A DNA stretch of 64,000 nt from Bacteroidota bacterium. Its GTDB lineage: Bacteria > Bacteroidota > Bacteroidia > Chitinophagales > Chitinophagaceae. The notes below the pieces were generated by a model, which did no database searches, was not told the origin of the DNA, and worked only from the letters and a program-made list of their open reading frames with translations. Both the position numbers and the translations under genes were made by a program. Positions 16,861 through 26,158 of this stretch are shown in pieces; within the stretch, counting starts at the first letter, position 1; every line of letters starts with the position of its first letter. The stretch lies in assembly GCA_013289175.1 (NCBI GenBank), contig JABDAN010000010.1:1-64000 (forward strand). The letters run 5' to 3'.

Positions 16861-16909
16861 CGAAGATAATGAAGAGGCACTCAAAATCTCCCTGAAACCG
16901 TTATTTTTG
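16861..16909. promoter_or_regulatory. Divergent promoter region between trpS and gatC
   Basis: On the minus strand TATCTTCG (16861-16868) fits the -7 box for trpS, 10 bases before its ATG. On the plus strand TATTTTTG (16902-16909) is an exact TAnnTTTG match 16 bases before the gatC ATG. Neither has a clear -33 TTG at ideal spacing, so both rest on the -7 boxes. Confidence 0.35.
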
Positions 16910-16924
16910 TCTGAATCCCTTAGC

Positions 16925-17239
16925 ATGGAAGTGAATGATGCGCTGATAGAGAATTTATGCAAACTGGCCTGCCTGGAATTTGATCCAGCCGGAAAGCAGG
17001 AAATTAAAAAAGATCTGCAGAAAATGATCGGTTTTGTAGAAAAGCTCAATGAACTCGATCTTCGGGAGACGGAACCTCTTTTTTATATGGGGGAGGAATC
17101 CAATGTCTTGCGGGACGACGAGCCGGAACCAGCTATGAATCGGGAAAAGGCTTTGAAGAATGCTCCTGTAGCTGACGACCAGTATTTTAAAGTACCACAG
17201 GTGGTAAAAAATCCAGCTTCGGCTTCGGGAGGCAAATGA
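16925..17239 (+). CDS. gatC: Asp/Glu-tRNA amidotransferase subunit C
   Basis: Small subunit of the GatCAB complex that turns Glu-tRNA-Gln or Asp-tRNA-Asn into the amidated form. The 104-residue protein begins [19 protein letters not shown] and includes [17 protein letters not shown], the helical region that holds GatA and GatB together, then [22 protein letters not shown], the standard C-terminal belt. The ATG at 16925 is family-like; an upstream ATG at 16808 lies inside trpS. It is followed after 10 bases by an ABC ATPase, so the two may be cotranscribed. gatA and gatB are not in the window. Confidence 0.93.
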   Translation: MEVNDALIENLCKLACLEFDPAGKQEIKKDLQKMIGFVEKLNELDLRETEPLFYMGEESNVLRDDEPEPAMNREKALKNAPVADDQYFKVPQVVKNPASASGGK

Positions 17240-17249
17240 AATTTTTTAT

Positions 17250-17972
17250 ATGGCATCTTCTTCTATCATTCATCTGGAAAGAATTGTAAAAAGTTATTTC
17301 ATGGGCAAGCAGGCTGTTCCCGTATTGAAAGGAATCAGCCTGGATATTTTCAAGAATGAATATGTAGCCCTGATGGGACCTTCGGGCTCCGGGAAAAGTA
17401 CCCTGATGAATATCTTGGGTTGCCTGGATTCGCCCACCGAAGGGAAATATATTCTGAATGGCCAGGATGTAAGCGAGATGCCCGATGACGACCTGGCAGA
17501 AGTAAGAAATAAGGAAATTGGTTTTGTGTTTCAACAGTTTAATTTGTTACCTCGTCTCACCGCTGCAGAAAATGTAGCCCTTCCCCTGGTATACGCAGGG
17601 GTCAGTAAAAAAACCAGGACGGAGATGGCCATGGCGGTTTTGGATAAGGTTAGCCTGACGGACCGAAGCCACCATAAACCCAATGAATTGTCCGGAGGGC
17701 AGTGTCAGCGGGTAGCCATTGCCCGGGCACTGGTCAATAATCCATCCATCATTTTAGCTGATGAGCCCACTGGAAATCTGGACACCAAAACTTCCATAGA
17801 AATTATGGAAATTTTCAACAAAATTCAGGCTGCGGGAAATACGGTTGTGCTCGTAACGCACGAAGAAGACATTTCTAATTATGCCCATCGGGTAGTCAGG
17901 CTAAGAGACGGTGTCATCGAAACCGACAAGCGCAAAGAGGGTTTTTACAACGCCGCGGCTGTTCCTGCCTAG
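17250..17972 (+). CDS. ABC transporter ATP-binding protein (MacB/LolD type)
   Basis: A 240-residue ATPase of the MacB/LolD/FtsE group. It has Walker [10 protein letters not shown] at 43-51, the Q-loop [14 protein letters not shown], signature [15 protein letters not shown], Walker [12 protein letters not shown], and switch VLVTHEED. This group powers mechanotransmission with FtsX-like permeases rather than classical transport. No permease is adjacent; a MacB-type permease at 36010 is a candidate partner but that is guesswork. It follows gatC by 10 bases and precedes the adenosyltransferase by 20. Confidence 0.88.
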   Translation: MASSSIIHLERIVKSYFMGKQAVPVLKGISLDIFKNEYVALMGPSGSGKSTLMNILGCLDSPTEGKYILNGQDVSEMPDDDLAEVRNKEIGFVFQQFNLLPRLTAAENVALPLVYAGVSKKTRTEMAMAVLDKVSLTDRSHHKPNELSGGQCQRVAIARALVNNPSIILADEPTGNLDTKTSIEIMEIFNKIQAAGNTVVLVTHEEDISNYAHRVVRLRDGVIETDKRKEGFYNAAAVPA

Positions 17973-17992
17973 GATAAAAGCCCTGAGAAATT

Positions 17993-18556
17993 ATGTCTAA
18001 AAAGATTTACACTAAAACCGGGGATGGTGGTAAGACAAGCCTGATCGGTGGAACAAAAGTTCCAAAAAGCCATTCCAGAATCGAAGCTTACGGCACGGTA
18101 GACGAGCTGAATGCGTTTATTGGATTGCTGACTGACCAGATAACGGATATCCATAGCCGTGAAATGTTGCGCGAAATTCAGGACCGGTTGTTTACGATCG
18201 GATCGTCCATGGCCTGTGATCCAAACAAAGATATTTCTATGAAAATACCGGACCTGAAGGAAACCGATATTCTTTTGCTGGAAAAAGAAATGGATACCAT
18301 GAACGAGGTGCTGCCGGAAATGAAGTCTTTTATCCTGCCCGGCGGCCATGTCACCGTTTCCACCGCTCATATTTGCCGAACCGTTTGCAGACGTGCCGAA
18401 CGACTGGCCGTGGCACTCGACGATAAAAATCCGCCCGCTCAACCCTTAGTCCTCCAGTACCTCAACAGGTTGAGTGACTATTTGTTCGTACTGGCCCGCT
18501 GGCTTGCCCATCTACTTGGCGCTGAAGAGATTGCCTGGAAGCCAAGAGGAATTTGA
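17993..18556 (+). CDS. Cob(I)alamin adenosyltransferase, PduO type
   Basis: Transfers the adenosyl group of ATP to cobalamin to make adenosylcobalamin. The 187-residue protein has the family's N-terminal TKTGDGGKTSLIGG motif for ATP, the GTVDELNAFIGL helix, the RTVCRRAER motif and YLNRLSDYLFVLAR, all required for activity. An adenosylcobalamin enzyme must therefore exist elsewhere (for example methylmalonyl-CoA mutase), but no cobalamin gene is nearby. It is the third gene of the gatC-ABC ATPase run and converges with lolD. Confidence 0.92.
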   Translation: MSKKIYTKTGDGGKTSLIGGTKVPKSHSRIEAYGTVDELNAFIGLLTDQITDIHSREMLREIQDRLFTIGSSMACDPNKDISMKIPDLKETDILLLEKEMDTMNEVLPEMKSFILPGGHVTVSTAHICRTVCRRAERLAVALDDKNPPAQPLVLQYLNRLSDYLFVLARWLAHLLGAEEIAWKPRGI

Positions 18557-18581
18557 ACCAACAGGACCTTTTAATGGGTAA

Positions 18582-19265
18582 TCAGATTACCCTCCCATCT
18601 TTCATCCGCACGACGCGGTCACTCATTTCTGCCAGCGCTTCATTGTGGGTAACGATCAGAAAAGTCTGATTGAATTTTTTTCTAAGTTCGAAAAACAACT
18701 GATGCAGCTCCTTGGCATTGGCGGAATCCAGGTTTCCGGTGGGTTCGTCGGCAAAAATGATATCCGGGCTGTTGATCAATGCCCGGCAAACGGCTATCCT
18801 TTGTTGCTCACCCCCCGATAAAGCACCCGGTTTGTTGTCCATCCGGTGACCGACGCCCAGGCTCTCAACCAGCTGCCGGGCCCGGGATTCTACTTCGGAC
18901 TTGTTTTGGCCCGATATCCAACCCGGTATACAAACGTTCTCCAGGGCGGTAAATTCTGGCAATAAGTGGTGAAACTGAAAAACAAAGCCGATATGCCGGT
19001 TTCGGAATGCCGCCAGGGATTTCCCCTTCAAACTGTGCAATTCGTTGTCTTTAAGGCGGATTTCTCCTTCCGCTGCCTCATCCAGGGTACCCAGAATGTG
19101 TAATAAAGTGCTTTTGCCGGACCCGGAAGGCCCCACCATACTGACAATCTCACCGGCATGGATATCCAGATCCACCCCCTGCAAGACATGCAGCGATCCG
19201 TAATGTTTGTGAATATTCCTGGCTGTAAGAATGGGATTTCCGGCCGAAGTTGGGATCATTCGCAA
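18582..19265 (-). CDS. lolD: Lipoprotein-releasing ABC ATPase LolD
   Basis: ATPase of the LolCDE-type machine that releases lipoproteins from the inner membrane. The 227 residues show Walker [10 protein letters not shown] (about 44-52), Q-loop FVFQFHHLLPEFTALENV (a strong LolD marker: FQFHHLLPEF), signature LSGGEQQRIAVCRAL, Walker [14 protein letters not shown] and switch LIVTHNE. The start may be 19265 or 19259 (MIPTSAG). LolC/E permeases are encoded elsewhere. It converges with the adenosyltransferase and is divergent from the DUF2795 gene. Confidence 0.88.
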   Translation of the reverse strand: MRMIPTSAGNPILTARNIHKHYGSLHVLQGVDLDIHAGEIVSMVGPSGSGKSTLLHILGTLDEAAEGEIRLKDNELHSLKGKSLAAFRNRHIGFVFQFHHLLPEFTALENVCIPGWISGQNKSEVESRARQLVESLGVGHRMDNKPGALSGGEQQRIAVCRALINSPDIIFADEPTGNLDSANAKELHQLFFELRKKFNQTFLIVTHNEALAEMSDRVVRMKDGRVI

Positions 19266-19315
19266 ATATAACGGCTTGTTCCCAGCGGTTCAGCCTATTG
19301 GGCCTATAAATGGTA

Positions 19316-19346
19316 TTTGGTTGTTTCATTATAAAAATTACTTTTG
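19316..19346 (+). promoter_or_regulatory. Bacteroidota-type promoter for the DUF2795 gene
   Basis: TTTG at 19316-19319, a 19-base spacer, then TACTTTTG at 19339-19346, an exact match to TTTG-N19-TAnnTTTG. Transcription would start near 19352 and give a leader of about 88 bases before the ATG at 19440. Confidence 0.6.
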
Positions 19347-19439
19347 CGAAAAATTAAAGGCAGCCCTACCCTTTCCGTTCCGGGTATTACCTATCAATCT
19401 GACCTTATTAAAAAACGATAGAATTAAACTAGGATACCG

Positions 19440-19661
19440 ATGTTTTGGACACTTGAACTAGCCAGCTACCTGGAAGATGCTCCCTGGCCCGCCACAAAAG
19501 ACGAACTGATCGATTACGCCATTCGTTCCGGCGCGCCGATTGAAGTGGTGGAAAATTTGCAGGAACTGGAAGATGAAGGAGAAATTTATGAAGGCATCGA
19601 TGATATCTGGCCGGATTATCCCTCTCAGGAAGATTTCTTTTTCAACGAAGACGAATATTGA
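19440..19661 (+). CDS. DUF2795 small acidic protein
   Basis: A 73-residue acidic protein with MFWTLELASYLEDAPWPATK at its start. The PWPATKDELIDYAIRSGAP segment and the following helix (VVENLQELED) match the DUF2795 helical domain found widely in Bacteroidota and Actinobacteria. The tail is strongly acidic with several aromatic residues (DYPSQEDFFFNEDEY). No function is established for the family. An exact promoter match lies upstream and a strong bidirectional terminator downstream, so it forms a one-gene unit. Confidence 0.85.
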   Translation: MFWTLELASYLEDAPWPATKDELIDYAIRSGAPIEVVENLQELEDEGEIYEGIDDIWPDYPSQEDFFFNEDEY

Positions 19662-19685
19662 GTACATAACTTCCCTTCAATATGG

Positions 19686-19720
19686 AAAAAGTCCTTTCGT
19701 TTCTTCGAAAGGACTTTTTT
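19686..19720. terminator. Bidirectional intrinsic terminator
   Basis: AAAGTCCTTTCG (19688-19699) pairs with CGAAAGGACTTT (19706-19717) over a six-base loop. A-rich bases before and T-rich bases after the stem give a T-run on both strands, so it can end both the DUF2795 gene and fabI, which converge here. Confidence 0.85.
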
Positions 19721-19766
19721 TATCAGGGTCATGGTATCGTTTGTTTTTAGATGCTTAACCAAATGC

Positions 19767-20594
19767 TCACGCTTCCAAATGATTTTTTTCAATTTCTGCT
19801 ACCACCGCTTCCGTCACGCCTGTAAACGAGAACCCTCCATCATGAAAAAGATTCTGCATGGTGACCATCCGCGTTAGATCGCTGAATAAAACAGCCAGGT
19901 AGGCGGCACAGTCGTCAGCGCTGGCATTGCCCAGCGGACTCATCTTTTCCGCATATTCCTGAAATCCATCGAAACCTTTGACACCACTGCCCGCAGTCGT
20001 TTTGGTCGGAGACTGGGAAACGGTATTGATACGAACCTTTTTCTTTATTCCATAATAATATCCGAAACTGCGGGCTATGCTTTCCAACAAGGCCTTGGCA
20101 TCTGCCATTTCATTGTAATCGGGAAAAACTCTTTGTGCGGCAATATAGGTAAGGGCGACTACGCTACCCCAGTAGTTGATGGCATCCAACTTATAGGCTG
20201 TTTGTAAAACCCGGTGAAAGGACATGGCAGAAATATCCAGGGTCTTTTGATTAAACCCATAATCCAACTCGGTATATGCTTTCCCTTTTCTCATATTGAC
20301 GCTCATGCCTACGGAGTGCAAAACGAAGTCGATCTTGCTCCCGAAATGGGCCACGGAATCTTCAAATAGCTTTTTCAGGTCCTCGGATTTGGTTACATCC
20401 GCCCCGATTACCGGTGCCTTTACGAGCGTAGCCAGCTTATTGATCTCACCCATCCGCAGCGCTACCGGTGCATTGGTCAGAACCAGTTCAGCGCCTTCCT
20501 CATAACAACGCAGGGCTGTCCTCCAGGCAAGTGACTTTTCATCTAGTGCGCCAAATATGATTCCCTTTTTTCCCTTAAGCAATTGATAAGCCAT
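19767..20594 (-). CDS. fabI: Enoyl-[acyl-carrier-protein] reductase (NADH)
   Basis: Last reduction of each fatty acid elongation cycle. The 275-residue short-chain dehydrogenase starts MAYQLLKGKKGIIFGALDEKS. It has the divergent FabI catalytic pair in YNEMADAK (Tyr-x6-Lys), with an upstream VVALTYIAAQRVFPDY segment that matches the family's LSYLGAERxxPNY block. The cofactor/substrate loop SPTKTTAGSGVKGF replaces the more common IKTLAASGI. Motif substitutions are lineage-typical. It faces the alpha-2-macroglobulin gene head to head with a 109-base gap, and ends at the bidirectional terminator. Confidence 0.93.
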   Translation of the reverse strand: MAYQLLKGKKGIIFGALDEKSLAWRTALRCYEEGAELVLTNAPVALRMGEINKLATLVKAPVIGADVTKSEDLKKLFEDSVAHFGSKIDFVLHSVGMSVNMRKGKAYTELDYGFNQKTLDISAMSFHRVLQTAYKLDAINYWGSVVALTYIAAQRVFPDYNEMADAKALLESIARSFGYYYGIKKKVRINTVSQSPTKTTAGSGVKGFDGFQEYAEKMSPLGNASADDCAAYLAVLFSDLTRMVTMQNLFHDGGFSFTGVTEAVVAEIEKNHLEA

Positions 20595-20703
20595 GAGTCG
20601 AATGATTTATGGGCGTAAAAATAAGGAGATATTTTCATCGGGCACCAGAAGAGTACTATGGCTTTTTGTATATTAACGCCTACAAATCAACCAACCTCTT
20701 TCC

Positions 20704-23700
20704 ATGCGATTGAAAACCCAAATTCTGACACTTGTTGTTTTTTCCATTTTGTTATTTTCCTGCAATAGAAACCTGGTCAAACTGGATTTTACCAATGCCA
20801 AAGATGAAGTAGCCCCGCTGACCAACCTGGTTTTCCGATTCGACAAAACACTCATGGCCGATTCCTTGATTAACCGATGGGATTCCACTAAATATATTTC
20901 CTTTGAACCAGCCATCGCTGGTAAATTTCGATGGGAACATGGCGACGAGTTGGTTTTTTCCCCCTCCCAACCCATGCTTCCGGCTACCCAATACCGGGCA
21001 ACGCTTAACAGCGACATTCTTCAATACACTTCATACAACCATTTTAAAGATGCAAACGACATCCATTTTCATACGCCCTTACTTAAGCTAGAAAATACCA
21101 TCAGCAGCTGGAATCAGGACGAGAATACCAAAAACTATTGGCCTCAACTCGATTTGATGTTTAACTATCCTGTCGATCCATCCGGGTTGAAGGAAAAATT
21201 GAAAATGACCATTGACGACAAACCGGTAGAGTATACTCTTCAAACCCTTTCTGCCTCTTCAACCATTTCTGTCAGACTCGCCAACGTTGCCACGGCCGAC
21301 AAGGACTATGAAGTCAAGCTGCAGTTGGACAAAGGACTGATTCCGGTCGGAGGAAGCAATGGGACCCCGGAGCAGATAGAGGCCAGCGCCATGATTCCCT
21401 CTCCCTTTATTTTACGCATCAACGAAATAGTGGCTGACCCCGAGGGTACAGGTGGGACGATCCGGGTTTCAACCAGCCAGCAAATCAACAGCAGTGATTT
21501 GGCATCCTTCATTCAACTGGAGCCGGCTGTAAAATTCAATACCGAACTGACTGATAATGGTTTTACGATCCACAGCGATGGATTCGATGTAGATAAAACT
21601 TATTTGCTTACTATAAAAAAAGGCTTGCGCGGGAAAATCGGTGGCACCCTGAGCGAGGACTATATCAATAATCTTGCATTCGGAGCGCTGGAGCCGGCCA
21701 TTAGTTTTCAGAACAGCAAAGGGATGTATTTGTCGGGTCAGGGAGAGAAAAATATAGAAGTTCGCATCACCAATGTGGAAAAAGTAAAATTGGTTATTTC
21801 CAAGATATATGAAAACAACCTGCTGGCCGCACAGAAAAACGGCTACTATCCCCAGGAAAAAGAGGGCATCAATAACTATTACGAGGACAACGCTTCATCA
21901 ACTTCCGGAGATGTGATTTATGAACAGGAAGTTGAAACCAGGCTACTTCCAAAATATGGCGGCAGCCGGCTTTTGCACTTGGACATCGAGGATAAGTTAC
22001 CAGAATTCAAAGGGATCTATCATGTCATGATTCATTCAACCAAAGACTATTGGGTACGTGACAGTCGTTTTCTTTCTCTGTCTGATATCGGACTTATTGC
22101 CAAGGAAGGGGCAGACCATCTGGTAGTATTTGCCAACTCAATTCAGACCGCAAAGCCACTCAAAGGCGTCAACCTAATTGCATACGGTGCCAACAATCAA
22201 ATCCTCGGTATGGGTACCAGTGACGAACAGGGTACTGCAACCATATCCTATCAGCGGAGGGAATTTTCCGGTTTCAAACCGGCCATGATCATTGCAAAAA
22301 CAGCCGATGATTTCAATTACCTGAACTTCAGCTCATCGCGTATCAACACTTCGCGCTTTGATGTCGGAGGCAAGACCCTGAATGCAACAGGTCTGGATGC
22401 GTTTATCTATCCAGAAAGGGATATATACCGGCCCGGGGAGAAAATAAACTATTCTGCCATCGTCCGCGACTATGCCTGGAAATCACCAGGAGAGATTCCT
22501 GTAAAATTGAAATTTCTTTTCCCCAATGGAAAAGAAGTAAAAACTTTCCGCAAGACCCTCAATGAGCAGGGTTCTCTGGAAGGAAACATTGATTTGCCCA
22601 TTACTTCGATCACCGGAACCTATTCCCTGGAACTGTATTCTTCCAATGATATATTACTCACGACGCAGCCTTTTCACGTCGAAGAATTTGTACCGGACAG
22701 GATAAAGGTCACGGCTACCCTCAATGCGGCGTTTTATGAACCGGGCGCAACCGCCCAATTGAAAATATCAGCCGTTAATTTTTTTGGGCCACCTGCTGCT
22801 GACAGAAACTATGAATGCGAGATTCAGCTGAAGCAAAAAACTTTCAATCCAAAAAAATACAACAATTACGATTTCAGCCTGACCAATCAAAAGACTTTTA
22901 CCGATAAAGTTACCCGGGAAGGCAAAACCAATGCTTCGGGCGAAGCCAGCGAAAGTTTTACTATAGAAGATATGTACCGAAATATTGGAATGCTCCAGGC
23001 AGACTTCTACAGTACCGTTTTTGATGAAACCGGCAGGCCGGTGAGTCGGTTGACAAGTGCCAACATTTACACACAGTCTGTATACTTTGGTATCGCCGAG
23101 GACGGCAACTGGTTTTACCCCCTCAATCAGCCGGTAGGATTTCATTTGATAGCCTTGAGCAAAGACCAGGCGGTGCTTTCCGCTTCCGCCGAAGTTTCCG
23201 TTATCAAACACGAATACCGGACCATTATCAGCAAAAGCGGAGATTATTTCCGGTACGAGTCTCAAAAGGAAGATAAGCTGATCAGTTCAACGACGGTGAA
23301 GGTAACGGGCGACCAGACATTATTTTCTTATGTTCCGCGCACTTCCGGAGACTATGAATTGCGTGTTGCTATACCTGGCTCGGATACTTATGTAAGTAAA
23401 TCATTTTACAGCTATGGGTCCTGGGGGTCTGATAATTCGTCATTCGAAGTCAACAACGAAGGCCAGGTGGATATCCAGCTGGATAAGTCTTCTTACTACA
23501 ATGGAGAATCGGTCCGTGCATTGTTTAAAGCTCCTTTTGATGGACGCATGTTGGTTACTTTGGAAACAAATAAGCTGATCAGCTATCAATGGGTGGATGT
23601 TGAAAAGCGAACTGCGAGCGTAGAGCTGAAGCTGACGAGCGAAGCGGTCCCCAATGCTTATATAACGGCGACCCTAATCAAGCCACATGGAATGTCAGAT

Positions 23701-26082
23701 ATCCCCTTAACGGTGGCCCACGGTTTTGAAAATCTGACGGTGGAAGACAGGGGTCGAAAAATTCCGGTAGAAATTCTTGCCCGTACAACCGTCCGGTCGC
23801 GGACGCAACAGGAAATTAAAATAAAGGCAGCTCCCAATAGCCTAGTCACCCTTGCAGCGGTGGATAACGGCGTTTTGCAGGTTACTGATTTTAAGACACC
23901 GGATCCCTATAATTATTTTTATGACCGTCGGGCATTGGGTGTTACGGACTATGATCTGTATCCGCTCTTGCTTCCGGAATTGAAGGCTCGTTTAAGCAGT
24001 ACAGGAGGAGATGGCGAAACCGACATGACCAAACGGACCAATCCCATGCCTGCCAAAAGGATTAAAATTCTCTCTTACTGGAGTGGTATTCAAAAGACCG
24101 ACGGGAATGGAGAAGCGACCTTTCAACTGTCCATCCCTCAGTTTTCGGGGGAAGTCAGGCTGATGGCCGTTTCCTATCGAGGCGAACAGTTTGGTTCAGC
24201 CGAATCAAAGATGACGGTTGCCGATCCACTCGTGTTGAGTACAGCACTGCCCCGGTTTCTGAGTCCATCGGATTCAATCCGTATGCCCGTTACCATCACC
24301 AACACCACATCGGCGACCGCCAATGGTTCAGCCATACTGCAAAGCAGCGGAGGCATCCTGGTTGGAGGAAACAAAACCCTTGCCTTCACCATTGCACCCC
24401 ATGGAGAAAAGCGTCTGTATTTTACGGTTTTGGCAGCACCAGTTATAGGAACGGGAAAAATTATGGTGGAGGTGAACGGACCGGGCGGAAAGTTCAGCGA
24501 TACAACCGAAATCGGTATCCGTCCCGCAGCCTCATTGCAAAAGAGTACCGGCAACGGCGCCTTGACCGCACCTGCTGCGCAGACCATTACATTTGACAAC
24601 GCCGACTATATTCCCTCCAGCATCAGCCGACAATTATTCCTTACTCGATTTCCGGGAGCCGGGCTGGGCAAATACCTGGGCGATCTTTTGGAATATCCTT
24701 ATGGATGCACTGAACAAACTGTTTCAGCAGCTTTCCCACAATTGTATTTCGGAGAGTTGTCGGAAGCACTGCATATGGTGAACGGAAACAAAACCACCGC
24801 CAATTACAATGTCCAGGAGGCCATACGGAAAATTAAGATGCGGCAACTGTACAACGGAGCCATCACACTCTGGGATGATGAAAAAACGGCCAACTGGTGG
24901 GCCAGCATCTATGCGGCGCATTTTTTACTCGAGGCAGATAAAGCGGGTTTTGACGTGGACAAAGGACTATTGGAAACCTTGCTGGCTTACATCAATTCGA
25001 GCCTGAAAGAAAGAAAAACCATCAACTATTATTATAACCGGGACCAGGTCAAAAAAATTGTTCCCAAAGAAGTGATTTACGGATTGTATGTCCTGGCCCT
25101 TTCTTCCAAACCCAATACAGCCCTGATGAATTATTATAAAGCAAATCCCTCCTTGCTGAGTCTGGACTGTAAATACTTGCTGGCTGCTGCCTATGCACTG
25201 TCCGGAGATAAGAATAGTTTCCGGCAATTTCTCCCGACACATTTCACGGGAGAAATCGCGAATACGGAAACGGGTGGAAGTTTTTCTTCCGACATCCGGG
25301 ATGAGGCAATGTCCCTGGATGTTTTGCTGGATGCTGATCCTGCAAACCCGCAAGTTTCAGAAATGGCCAAACACGTTTCCGATAAACTAAAAGAACGTAC
25401 CTGGTACAACACACAGGAACTTGTATTTGGATTTTTGTCGCTGGGTAAGATTGCTAAAAGGGAAGGAGTGTCTACGGCGACCGCATCCGTTCTAGTAAAT
25501 GGTAAAAAGATTGCGGATTTTAATGGAACGGACCTGAAATTAAAAGCCGACCAATTAAGTGAAGGCCGGACGGAAATTGTATCGGGGGGAAAAGGAAATC
25601 TATATTATTACTGGGAGGAAGAAGGAATCTCAGCCGGAGGCACGATGAAAGAATCCGACAACTACCTAAAAGTGCGCAAACATTTTTTTGATCGTTACGG
25701 AAATCCCATTGTCGGGAATACTTTCAAACAAAATGAACTGGTGATCGTAGAGATCAGTCTGGAAAAATCCTTTAGCAACGACATTGAGAACGTCGTGATC
25801 ACGGATCTTTTACCGGCTGGTTTTGAAATTGAAAACCCACGGACCAAAGATATTCCGGGTATGGACTGGATAAAGGAGGCCGCCACCCCTACGGCGCTCG
25901 ACGTTCGGGACGACCGGATAAATCTGTTCGTGGATGCCGATGCACTTCGACAGAATTATTATTATGCTGTTCGAGCGGTCTCACCGGGTGTATTTAAAAT
26001 GGGACCCGTGAGCGCCGATGCGATGTACAACGGGGAATATCATTCCTACAATGGTGGGGGAACGATTAAAATTGTGGAATAA
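20704..26082 (+). CDS. Bacterial alpha-2-macroglobulin, thioester type, lipoprotein
   Basis: A 1792-residue periplasmic or surface-anchored protease trap. It starts with a lipoprotein signal (LLFSC, cysteine 20). The N-terminal half contains repeated beta-sandwich (MG) domains, including the DIYRPGEKINYSAIVRD segment typical of the MG2/MG3 region. Residues around 1100-1160 hold a bait-like region and the following RLMAVSYRGEQFG block matches the A2M family. The complement-like thioester domain has CTEQ at 1335-1338 in YPYGCTEQT, with an alpha-barrel after it (TANWWASIYAAHFLLEADKAG). It ends in a receptor-binding-like MG10 domain. In proteobacteria the gene is often beside pbpC; here it stands alone, just upstream of the cytochrome/DUF1501 operon. 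Confidence 0.93.
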   Translation: MRLKTQILTLVVFSILLFSCNRNLVKLDFTNAKDEVAPLTNLVFRFDKTLMADSLINRWDSTKYISFEPAIAGKFRWEHGDELVFSPSQPMLPATQYRATLNSDILQYTSYNHFKDANDIHFHTPLLKLENTISSWNQDENTKNYWPQLDLMFNYPVDPSGLKEKLKMTIDDKPVEYTLQTLSASSTISVRLANVATADKDYEVKLQLDKGLIPVGGSNGTPEQIEASAMIPSPFILRINEIVADPEGTGGTIRVSTSQQINSSDLASFIQLEPAVKFNTELTDNGFTIHSDGFDVDKTYLLTIKKGLRGKIGGTLSEDYINNLAFGALEPAISFQNSKGMYLSGQGEKNIEVRITNVEKVKLVISKIYENNLLAAQKNGYYPQEKEGINNYYEDNASSTSGDVIYEQEVETRLLPKYGGSRLLHLDIEDKLPEFKGIYHVMIHSTKDYWVRDSRFLSLSDIGLIAKEGADHLVVFANSIQTAKPLKGVNLIAYGANNQILGMGTSDEQGTATISYQRREFSGFKPAMIIAKTADDFNYLNFSSSRINTSRFDVGGKTLNATGLDAFIYPERDIYRPGEKINYSAIVRDYAWKSPGEIPVKLKFLFPNGKEVKTFRKTLNEQGSLEGNIDLPITSITGTYSLELYSSNDILLTTQPFHVEEFVPDRIKVTATLNAAFYEPGATAQLKISAVNFFGPPAADRNYECEIQLKQKTFNPKKYNNYDFSLTNQKTFTDKVTREGKTNASGEASESFTIEDMYRNIGMLQADFYSTVFDETGRPVSRLTSANIYTQSVYFGIAEDGNWFYPLNQPVGFHLIALSKDQAVLSASAEVSVIKHEYRTIISKSGDYFRYESQKEDKLISSTTVKVTGDQTLFSYVPRTSGDYELRVAIPGSDTYVSKSFYSYGSWGSDNSSFEVNNEGQVDIQLDKSSYYNGESVRALFKAPFDGRMLVTLETNKLISYQWVDVEKRTASVELKLTSEAVPNAYITATLIKPHGMSDIPLTVAHGFENLTVEDRGRKIPVEILARTTVRSRTQQEIKIKAAPNSLVTLAAVDNGVLQVTDFKTPDPYNYFYDRRALGVTDYDLYPLLLPELKARLSSTGGDGETDMTKRTNPMPAKRIKILSYWSGIQKTDGNGEATFQLSIPQFSGEVRLMAVSYRGEQFGSAESKMTVADPLVLSTALPRFLSPSDSIRMPVTITNTTSATANGSAILQSSGGILVGGNKTLAFTIAPHGEKRLYFTVLAAPVIGTGKIMVEVNGPGGKFSDTTEIGIRPAASLQKSTGNGALTAPAAQTITFDNADYIPSSISRQLFLTRFPGAGLGKYLGDLLEYPYGCTEQTVSAAFPQLYFGELSEALHMVNGNKTTANYNVQEAIRKIKMRQLYNGAITLWDDEKTANWWASIYAAHFLLEADKAGFDVDKGLLETLLAYINSSLKERKTINYYYNRDQVKKIVPKEVIYGLYVLALSSKPNTALMNYYKANPSLLSLDCKYLLAAAYALSGDKNSFRQFLPTHFTGEIANTETGGSFSSDIRDEAMSLDVLLDADPANPQVSEMAKHVSDKLKERTWYNTQELVFGFLSLGKIAKREGVSTATASVLVNGKKIADFNGTDLKLKADQLSEGRTEIVSGGKGNLYYYWEEEGISAGGTMKESDNYLKVRKHFFDRYGNPIVGNTFKQNELVIVEISLEKSFSNDIENVVITDLLPAGFEIENPRTKDIPGMDWIKEAATPTALDVRDDRINLFVDADALRQNYYYAVRAVSPGVFKMGPVSADAMYNGEYHSYNGGGTIKIVE

Positions 26083-26158
26083 AAATAATTCAAGGCAATT
26101 CTTAAGACCAAAACCTTACTGAAAAAAATGTAACTTCAGAGCATATACGGTTGCTTGA

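Noticed and set aside
16852-17049. N-terminal extension of TrpS by 66 residues
   Set aside because: It runs antisense through the gatC leader and the beginning of gatC; the family start is at 16851.
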